Shown here piece after piece: positions 1 to 5,012 of a stretch of 5,012 nucleotides of DNA. The DNA lies in NCBI GenBank assembly GCA_030614585.1, contig JAUWTT010000367.1:1-5012 (forward strand), given 5' to 3'. Positions within the stretch are counted from its first letter, which is position 1. Each line of letters starts with the position of its first letter. The position numbers and the translations under genes were made by a program. The notes beneath the pieces were generated by a model that saw only the letters and a list, made by a program, of their open reading frames with translations, was not told where the DNA came from and ran no database searches. The stretch comes from Acidobacteriota bacterium. GTDB taxonomy: Bacteria > Acidobacteriota > UBA6911 > RPQK01 > JAPXNP01.

Positions 1-674
1 ATCTTCTTGAGATCGGGAATGAAATCATCCTGGCCCAGATCCTCGGCATCTTCAACAAGCATCTCAGTGTAGCCAATAATCGCGTTCATTGGAGTCCGGA
101 GTTCATGACTCATGTTGGCCAGAAACTGACTCTTCGCCTCATTCGCAGCCCTCGCACCCTCCATCGCATCTTCGAGCTGAGCGGTCCGTTTCTTTACTGT
201 TTGCTCTAACCTCTCACGATGGCTCTCCAATTCCAGATTCTTGGCCTGCACCTCCGTCATCAGAGCGTCGCGGCTCTTCTGCTGAACGAATTCGCGAATC
301 TCGTTGATTCTTTCATCGGACAACGCACGGGGCCGCCCGAGCAGGGAAACGGCACGGATCAGGAATTCATCACCCCTGTTTCTCTCATCGACCCGGTCAA
401 AAAAGCGGTCCAGAACACTGGGACGAGGAAGACGTTGCTCATCGTAAAAAGAAAGAACCAGGGCAAAACTCTGCTCGGAGTTCTTGATCGAAACCTCTAG
501 CCGAGGCCGAATCGACTGGGCCACCAAAACTCGGACCATCTCTGAGGTTGCGGTGGCCAAACGTGTGGCAAGAACAGAATCATCGGTCAGAGCCTCAGCT
601 ACGAAGCGGACCTTGTTACGAACCTCGATTATCGAATGCCGTTGGGTTATTCCCACGGTACCGAGCTGGATCAT
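1..674 (-). CDS. Histidine kinase with N-terminal RsbT-like domain (partial, C-terminus beyond window)
   Basis: The first 224 codons are present; the gene continues past the left edge. Seen: residues about 1-125 form a domain without transmembrane segments, about 126-178 are charged and helical with a coiled-coil look ([18 protein letters not shown]), then comes a HisKA dimerisation domain with [12 protein letters not shown] at 184-195 and phosphoacceptor His190. The ATPase domain and any receiver lie outside. The N-terminal region follows the RsbT pattern in order (helix ending [10 protein letters not shown] at 41-50 against RsbT's [11 protein letters not shown], then paired strands with SFYDEQ at 75-80 where RsbT has the G1 box). 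The N-box Asn is Val49 and the G1 glycines are gone, so it should not bind ATP-Mg. Its start overlaps the preceding stop as ATGA, with GAGGT seven bases upstream. Inference: it takes its signal from the stressosome, perhaps by the RsbT-like domain docking on STAS proteins, and drives a two-component output. The kinase call is firm; the RsbT-like reading is moderate. Confidence 0.5.
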   Translation of the reverse strand, partial: MIQLGTVGITQRHSIIEVRNKVRFVAEALTDDSVLATRLATATSEMVRVLVAQSIRPRLEVSIKNSEQSFALVLSFYDEQRLPRPSVLDRFFDRVDERNRGDEFLIRAVSLLGRPRALSDERINEIREFVQQKSRDALMTEVQAKNLELESHRERLEQTVKKRTAQLEDAMEGARAANEAKSQFLANMSHELRTPMNAIIGYTEMLVEDAEDLGQDDFIPDLKK

Positions 675-1762
675 TTCCTATACCTCATTACTACACAGCT
701 CGCATCATCATGCTGCTTGCCGAACCGTTTTACTATCGTTCTGGCCACGTCACTGGCCGAGCTAACTTTCATTTGGGGGTAGTCTTCCAGTTCAAACCGA
801 TCGCTGACGCCGTCGGTATACAACAGGGCCAGGTCGCCATCTACCAAGCGCAGTTTGGATAGCTTCGGCGATCGGATGCGGGATCCGAGAGTTCCCGGGG
901 TCACGAGACAGCGGTTTGAGCGAGAGCCGATTATCCGGCATACCGTATTACCGACCGCCGCATAGGACATGGTGCCTGTCTCGGTTTCAAGTACGGCAAT
1001 CCCGGCAGCCGCGCCGATCGTTCCTTTAAGATTTTCGTGCAGACCAGAAATCGTGGCAACAACATCAGCAGTCCAAGAATTCCGAACAAAGGCTTTCGCT
1101 CTTAGAGCAACCTTATTGGCTTCCCGGCCGTGGCCAAGTGCATCGACTATCGCCAAGAGAACGAGGCCCTCTCGCTGATCGAGCACGCCAGCGTCCCCAC
1201 TGACGAACTCACCTCGGCAGGGACGTACACAATAGGCACCGTCCAGGCCTTTGAGTTCATTCTCCAGTGTAACTTTCAGCAACTTCTCTGAGATCTGGTT
1301 CGTTGTTGATAGTCGAGCTTGACGACTGATGGCCTGCATGAGCCTGGAGGAAACCCGCCTTTTCACGTTGGGCTTCCACTTTCTGCAGGTGACCTTCGTC
1401 CCGCGGCCCGACTCCGACTCAATCTCAAACTCATCCATCAAGCGTTTGATGCCCGGGAGGCCCAACCCCAACGTCCCACTCGAGCTGTAATGGTCCTGCA
1501 GCGCGGCCTCAACATCCACGATGCCTGGACCTCGGTCCCGCGCTGTCACCTCCACACCGGTTCTCCTTTCCTGTTCAATCTTCTCGATCTGGATTTCGCC
1601 GGTGCCGGCGTATTTCAGGATGTTTCTGGCCAACTCGGAGACAGCAGTCGCTACCTTATTGCAGTCGTGCTCCGAAAGGCCCAGCTCACTTGAAACCCGG
1701 GAGGCTTCCACAACCGAAAGCGCTACATCGCTATCCTTGCTCACCTTGAGCCATTTCGCCAT
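671..1762 (-). CDS. rsbT-rsbX: RsbT switch kinase fused to RsbX/SpoIIE-type PP2C phosphatase
   Basis: This 363-residue cytoplasmic protein joins two activities that are separate in B. subtilis. Residues about 1-130 are an RsbT-type GHKL serine/threonine kinase. The N box SELARN (42-47, with Glu43 and Asn47), the G1 box DRGPGI (76-81) and the G2 loop [15 protein letters not shown] (98-112) are all intact, close to B. subtilis RsbT. After a basic linker (about 131-165), residues about 166-363 form a PP2C/SpoIIE domain like RsbX, with metal-binding motifs SGD (188-190), DALGHG (207-212), TDG (316-318) and the terminal DDAS (352-355). Known family roles: RsbT phosphorylates RsbR and RsbS STAS domains, then leaves to activate a partner, and RsbX removes the phosphates. 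Here both would be delivered together. The ATG is preferred over an in-frame TTG 21 bases upstream, which overlaps the ribosome-binding sequence. The start lies inside the rsbS end and the stop overlaps the next start as ATGA. Confidence 0.5.
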   Translation of the reverse strand: MAKWLKVSKDSDVALSVVEASRVSSELGLSEHDCNKVATAVSELARNILKYAGTGEIQIEKIEQERRTGVEVTARDRGPGIVDVEAALQDHYSSSGTLGLGLPGIKRLMDEFEIESESGRGTKVTCRKWKPNVKRRVSSRLMQAISRQARLSTTNQISEKLLKVTLENELKGLDGAYCVRPCRGEFVSGDAGVLDQREGLVLLAIVDALGHGREANKVALRAKAFVRNSWTADVVATISGLHENLKGTIGAAAGIAVLETETGTMSYAAVGNTVCRIIGSRSNRCLVTPGTLGSRIRSPKLSKLRLVDGDLALLYTDGVSDRFELEDYPQMKVSSASDVARTIVKRFGKQHDDASCVVMRYRK

Positions 1763-2165
1763 CTCGGCTATCCACCTCCCCAATTTCCTCGGACTTGACT
1801 CGGAAGGCGGCCATGAGCTTCAGGGCCTCATCCAAGTTCAGAGCCGCATCAATATCTTCTACATCCACCTCAAGCTCAACAAGAGCCGACACGACCCCTG
1901 GGCGAAGCCCAGCCACAATCGATCGGGTACCCATTAGATTCGCCATCGTCATAGTGCCACGTATCGCTGCCCAATCTTCAGCGTCGATAATCTCGACTCC
2001 GGAGAAGTCGAGAATAATCCCCTCGGCCTCACTAGCTTGAAGAAGATTCAGGAGATCCTCGCGGAACAGTCGGAGCAGTTCATCACTCAAGTCGACCTGG
2101 ATCGATGCGACTATACTATTCTGAGACAGCTGCAATGGAATTCTCTGGATCGCTCGGACATCCAT
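1731..2165 (-). CDS. rsbS: RsbS-type single-STAS stressosome scaffold with Ala at the phosphosite
   Basis: This 144-residue protein is almost entirely one STAS domain, like the scaffold and RsbT antagonist RsbS (about 121 residues in B. subtilis). Seen: the RsbS-like start (SIVASIQVDL), the FREDLLN helix, the central strand with IIDA, then ITM/LMG-like TMANLMG and the GLRP loop. From Asp61 to the LMG glycine it aligns without gaps to B. subtilis RsbS, but the residue matching phosphoacceptor Ser59 is Ala62. That is the position RsbT normally phosphorylates to free itself, so this copy should not be switched there. A polar tail of about 20 residues after the STAS has no counterpart in short RsbS proteins; its codons overlap the start of the next gene. 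I chose the ATG because AAGGGG lies eight bases upstream; a TTG two codons earlier is also open. It follows rsbR by 2 bases and overlaps rsbT-rsbX by 32, implying coupled translation. Confidence 0.5.
   Translation of the reverse strand: MDVRAIQRIPLQLSQNSIVASIQVDLSDELLRLFREDLLNLLQASEAEGIILDFSGVEIIDAEDWAAIRGTMTMANLMGTRSIVAGLRPGVVSALVELEVDVEDIDAALNLDEALKLMAAFRVKSEEIGEVDSRDGEMAQGEQG
1772..1780 (-). promoter_or_regulatory. Ribosome binding site inside rsbS that sets the rsbT-rsbX start
   Basis: The minus strand reads GGGGAGGTG-G here, ten to twelve bases before the ATG at 1762. It lies wholly within the 3' end of the rsbS reading frame, so ribosomes finishing rsbS would cover it. It overlaps the alternative TTG at 1783, which makes that TTG an unlikely start. 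Confidence 0.5.
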
Positions 2166-2167
2166 AT

Positions 2168-3070
2168 TCAACGCCCCTTGACAATTTCCATGCCTACCCG
2201 TTCGAAAGCATCCGAAAGTGCATCTTTCATGGTTGCTGTCGTCTTGATGCTCCCGACGTCAATCCCCAGATCCACCATCGTCTGCGCAATTGCCGGTGAC
2301 AGGCCTGAAATTGTGGTTTCGCAACCCATCAGCCGAGTAGCCCGGGTGATTTTTATGAGGTGGTTTGCGACGGCGGTATCCACGACCCCAACTCCACTGA
2401 TATCCATGATGAAGATCTGTGATTGAGTCTCAGATATCTTGGCCAGTGCTCCATCCATGATGTCGCGGGCTCTTTTGGAGTCAATGATCCCAACGATCGG
2501 AAGCAGAAGGATTCCTTCCCAAATCTGAGTCACAGGGGTGGACATCTCCAAGAGGGAGCGGGTCTGCGCAGTCAGGGTTTCCTCGATAAGCTGGTTATAG
2601 GTTTCGACCACAATGGCCGTGTCTAAGTGAAGCAACTTGCTCACCGATTCGATCGTCGATGCCTTTTCCTTTTCCGAGAGAGCACTCTGTTTAATCAGCC
2701 CGACAAGCAACTCCAAAAACATATTCATCCCGGCGAAATAGGTATTCAGCGGCAGGCCAATGGTGGCGTGAGTTTGGCCAACCCTTCGACGACGAGACAG
2801 GAAAGCCTCATCGATCTCCGCTTCAAGAAACTCCAACCAGTAGGCCTTCTGGAGAGACTTAACACGCTCAACGGTCTCGGTGTTGGACAAGAACTGTTCG
2901 TACTCAGGCAAGGTCCGGAGCCACTCGTACCAGGAACGAATGAGGCTGTCGATGTCGGCGACCAGAGAACTCAATCTCTTAATTCGACTACGATCTTCTT
3001 CACTAATCCGGTATGTTTTCAGAAACTCTTCCGCAGACATGCGTTCGTCAGAATAGTCCTCATATTCCAA
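2168..3070 (-). CDS. rsbR: RsbR-type stressosome sensor with globin-coupled-sensor domain and STAS domain
   Basis: This 300-residue cytoplasmic protein is an RsbR: an N-terminal globin-fold sensor (about 20-165) and a C-terminal STAS domain (about 184-295). Seen: an all-helical first half with WYEW at 47-50 and a GQTHATIGLP segment at 98-107, typical of protoglobin/globin-coupled sensors. Tyr48 and His101 are 53 residues apart, the spacing of the distal Tyr70 and proximal heme-ligand His123 in B. subtilis HemAT, so heme binding is likely; B. subtilis RsbR itself has a non-heme globin fold. In the STAS, Ser198 (IIDSKRA) and Thr232 (VVDTAVA) sit 34 residues apart, matching Thr171 and Thr205 of B. 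subtilis RsbRA, the sites phosphorylated by RsbT. Family role: co-assembly with RsbS into a large cytoplasmic complex that sequesters RsbT, with sensor domains as turrets. The gene lies 29 bases after the membrane receptor and 2 bases before rsbS. The start is TTG, chosen for its strong RBS. Confidence 0.5.
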   Translation of the reverse strand: MEYEDYSDERMSAEEFLKTYRISEEDRSRIKRLSSLVADIDSLIRSWYEWLRTLPEYEQFLSNTETVERVKSLQKAYWLEFLEAEIDEAFLSRRRRVGQTHATIGLPLNTYFAGMNMFLELLVGLIKQSALSEKEKASTIESVSKLLHLDTAIVVETYNQLIEETLTAQTRSLLEMSTPVTQIWEGILLLPIVGIIDSKRARDIMDGALAKISETQSQIFIMDISGVGVVDTAVANHLIKITRATRLMGCETTISGLSPAIAQTMVDLGIDVGSIKTTATMKDALSDAFERVGMEIVKGR

Positions 3071-3077
3071 GCTGTCT

Positions 3078-3082
3078 CTCCT
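3078..3082 (-). promoter_or_regulatory. Ribosome binding site that fixes the TTG start of rsbR
   Basis: On the minus strand AGGAG lies seven bases before the TTG at 3070. The first in-frame ATG, at 3040, has no comparable motif at a normal distance. The TTG start is therefore preferred even though it is a weak initiation codon. It may keep RsbR production below that of neighbouring subunits (inference). Confidence 0.5.
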
Positions 3083-3099
3083 TTACTCTCGAATAGTCT

Positions 3100-4968
3100 T
3101 CACGAGTTTTCTATTTTGAGTAGACTCATGGCATGCTCAATGCCACTTTGTAGTGAACGTTCCGACTCCAAACCTTCGAAGTCCAGATCACGGTCAACCA
3201 GCGTAGAAACCAGCTGAGTTTGCAGGCCGGTCAAAATGACCCGTGCCCCCAGTAGGCGCGCCGCCTGCGCAGATCGGATAATTCCAGACGCCGCATTACC
3301 GTCCAGGTCCCGCACGGCGGTCAGGTCCAGAATTGCAAACTTCGCGCCTGTTTCATGAAGTCCTTCGACAAGCGTCTCCCTGATCTTCTGAACCCGCTCT
3401 AAATCCAGCGACCCAACAATCGGCATAACAACAACATCGTTGTGTACTGGGATCAGTGGCGTGGAAAGCGCTTCGATCGAGTCCGCCTGTCTCCTAACAA
3501 GATCTCGAAATGAGGACCGCATAACCTCAAAAACGTCGGCCAACTCACCGATCTCGTCCTCACTCGTCTTTTCGATTTCGACATCAAGGTCACCTTCTGC
3601 CAGACGCTTTGCGGTCTCTGAGAGCGCGCTGATGGGACGGGTAAGACTACGAGAAAAGGCACGGGAGACTATGAAAATCAGGATGGTAAGTGTTGCCAAG
3701 AGAATTAGGACACGGTTTCTAAGTGAGGTTGCCGCTTCCAGGGCTTCACTGACATCCATTTCGCTCATAATGGCCCAATTGACATCTTGAATCGCTAACG
3801 GCCGAAAGGCTGACAGAACTTCTACGCCACGATAATCTGGAAATCTCCCGGTTCCCGTTTCACCTCGGAGAGCTTTCTCGGTTCCTTCAGTCTTGACCTT
3901 CAGTAATCCGATCGAGCTTCCCAGCTTCTGGATGGTCTCAACCTGAACGCGACTTGCCACCTGCCCGAAATCAGCAAAAAACCTGCCCGGATCTTCAATC
4001 AGGAACCGGGACTGGTTCCGAACAGTAAAATCCTCACCGACGATATACGTCTCTCCTGATTTGCCCAGACCTACCGATTCCCATTGAGCGTGGGTGGTCA
4101 TGATTTCATTGATCCGGTCCACTGGCATCTGGAAGACCAGGACTCCGACCATTTCCGTACCGTCGAAGATGGGCGATCCAATGAACGACGCCTGCTCTCC
4201 ATAAGATGGATGGTAGCCTGCAAAATCCTCAAGTCTTACGAAGTCGGGTGTGGACGCGTCTCTGGCGGCTAGAAATACTCTGGCCAGGTTAGTCTGCCGA
4301 TAAGGGCCGCTCAATAGAGATGTCCCGAAATCGACCTCTTTGAAAACACTGTAGACAAGATGACCGGTCTCGTGATCAATGAGAAATATATCGTAGTAGC
4401 CAAAGTTCTCGAGATAGCTTCGCAGGACCGGATGGAAGAGCGCATGCACTCTACTGTAACTGCTCCCATCTGGGGACTCATCCAACGTTTCTTTACCTCC
4501 AGTCTCAAAGGGGTTCGACGAGATGTAGAGATGCTGCAGGGTCTTTGCAGTCTGCCCCTCAGGCCAGTAGTCTGAAAGCGGGACTTCCTCCATCAGATTG
4601 GCATTGAGTCGGGGCAGGAATTGATCCTGGTAGTACATGCGTAACTCCCGCTCGTTTTCCCCAATCTGATTCTCATCCAAAGCCAGTTCTGCTTCGATGT
4701 TCCGGTAGGCAGTCCGGAATGCCGTAGCAGCTTCAATAATCATCCTGTTCTCTGAGAAGGTGAGGACTTGATCCGAAATATGAGTGAAGTAATCCTCCAC
4801 ATGGTCTGCCTTCATCTCACGAACGGCAACGAGTTGCTCAAAGGCCTGATCAGTCAGTGCTTCCCTGGCTACCCGGTATCCAAGGTAGGAGCTGATGCCT
4901 GCAGCAAGGATTGCAGTCGAAGAGAGGATTATCAGGACCTTGGTTCGGATACTGTACTTATTGAGCAT
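3100..4968 (-). CDS. Membrane receptor: dCache-like sensor, HAMP and RsbR-like STAS domain
   Basis: This 622-residue protein is a predicted inner-membrane sensor that ends in a STAS domain instead of a kinase, cyclase or chemotaxis output. Seen: a short basic N-terminus, a transmembrane helix at about 11-30, a long extracytoplasmic region at about 31-417, a second helix at about 418-436, a HAMP linker at about 437-490 (LTRPI 442-446, DEIGELA 471-477) and a STAS domain at about 509-617. The outer region has dCache-like hallmarks (YYDIFLID 191-198, VYSVFKEVDFGTSLL 205-219, GKSGETYIV 302-310); its ligand cannot be read from sequence. The STAS aligns without gaps to the next gene's (shared STP, PIVG and LxG motifs), but the two RsbR phosphosite positions are Leu523 and Gly557. 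An in-frame TGA nine bases upstream makes the ATG the earliest start; GAGG precedes it by four bases, a short spacing. Inference: it feeds an extracellular signal into the stressosome encoded downstream. Sure of domains, less so of role. Confidence 0.5.
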   Translation of the reverse strand: MLNKYSIRTKVLIILSSTAILAAGISSYLGYRVAREALTDQAFEQLVAVREMKADHVEDYFTHISDQVLTFSENRMIIEAATAFRTAYRNIEAELALDENQIGENERELRMYYQDQFLPRLNANLMEEVPLSDYWPEGQTAKTLQHLYISSNPFETGGKETLDESPDGSSYSRVHALFHPVLRSYLENFGYYDIFLIDHETGHLVYSVFKEVDFGTSLLSGPYRQTNLARVFLAARDASTPDFVRLEDFAGYHPSYGEQASFIGSPIFDGTEMVGVLVFQMPVDRINEIMTTHAQWESVGLGKSGETYIVGEDFTVRNQSRFLIEDPGRFFADFGQVASRVQVETIQKLGSSIGLLKVKTEGTEKALRGETGTGRFPDYRGVEVLSAFRPLAIQDVNWAIMSEMDVSEALEAATSLRNRVLILLATLTILIFIVSRAFSRSLTRPISALSETAKRLAEGDLDVEIEKTSEDEIGELADVFEVMRSSFRDLVRRQADSIEALSTPLIPVHNDVVVMPIVGSLDLERVQKIRETLVEGLHETGAKFAILDLTAVRDLDGNAASGIIRSAQAARLLGARVILTGLQTQLVSTLVDRDLDFEGLESERSLQSGIEHAMSLLKIENS

Positions 4969-5012
4969 GTTTCCTCACTGATCGAGAAAGGGACAGAGTC
5001 CAATACTCCAGA

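Noticed and set aside
1763..1783. TTG start adding seven residues to RsbT-RsbX
   Set aside because: The TTG overlaps the strong GGGGAGG motif that serves the ATG at 1762, and the shorter N-terminus fits the RsbT family better.
2166..2171. TTG start for rsbS overlapping the rsbR stop as TTGA
   Set aside because: The ATG two codons later has a well-spaced AAGGGG motif and is the stronger initiation codon; the difference is only two residues.
3071..3099. Imperfect inverted repeat around TTCGA between the receptor gene and rsbR, considered as a terminator or operator
   Set aside because: The arms are only a few bases with mismatches and there is no following T-run on the coding strand; the gap is best explained as the rsbR leader with its ribosome binding site.
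2627..3217. A 196-codon open frame on the plus strand, and a dozen shorter plus-strand frames elsewhere
   Set aside because: They lie antisense to well-supported genes, show no recognisable domains and have no consistent ribosome binding sites; they are shadows of the minus-strand coding frames.
4975..5012. Possible 3' end of an upstream gene, open on the minus strand to a TGA at 4977-4975
   Set aside because: Only about a dozen codons are visible and all three minus-strand frames are largely open over so short a stretch, so it cannot be told from chance. No promoter could be recognised in these bases either.

Overview
The window is most of one operon on the minus strand. It reads from the right edge to the left edge and encodes a stressosome-type (Rsb partner-switching) signalling module. 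There is almost no non-coding DNA: five genes fill about 4,970 of 5,012 bases, joined by overlaps or gaps of 2 to 29 bases. Base composition is mixed and moderate in GC, and nothing suggests a recent insertion, a repeat or an RNA gene. The sequence alone does not fix the lineage. Linking RsbR/S/T/X to a histidine kinase rather than to sigma-B is a pattern known from Gram-negative groups such as Vibrio, so a Gram-negative environmental bacterium is the most plausible host (inference).

Layout in transcription order: (1) 4968-3100, a membrane receptor with a large extracytoplasmic dCache-like sensor, a second transmembrane helix, a HAMP linker and an RsbR-like STAS domain; (2) 3070-2168, a soluble RsbR with an N-terminal globin-coupled-sensor domain that keeps the heme-ligand residues, plus a C-terminal STAS domain; (3) 2165-1731, a single-domain RsbS scaffold; (4) 1762-671, a fusion of an RsbT-type serine/threonine switch kinase and an RsbX-type PP2C phosphatase; (5) 674 to beyond the left edge, a histidine kinase whose first ~125 residues look like a decayed RsbT fold, followed by a coiled coil and the phosphoacceptor His box.

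Proposed working: the globin RsbR (oxygen, redox or another gas ligand) and the membrane receptor (an extracellular small molecule) supply STAS domains that may co-assemble with RsbS and hold the RsbT domain. On stimulation RsbT phosphorylates STAS partners and is released, and the fused PP2C domain resets them. No sigma factor, RsbV/RsbW or RsbU is present, so the nearest visible output is the histidine kinase.

The main oddities are: (a) RsbS has Ala where the phosphorylated Ser of B. subtilis RsbS lies; (b) the membrane receptor's STAS has Leu and Gly at the two RsbR phosphosites, while the globin RsbR keeps Ser and Thr there; (c) kinase and phosphatase are in one chain; (d) the histidine kinase carries an apparently catalytically dead RsbT-like domain. 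Together these suggest a stressosome in which phosphorylation is confined to the globin RsbR.

[Format note: the original gave no feature confidence values; each 0.5 is a placeholder required by the schema, not an estimate.]
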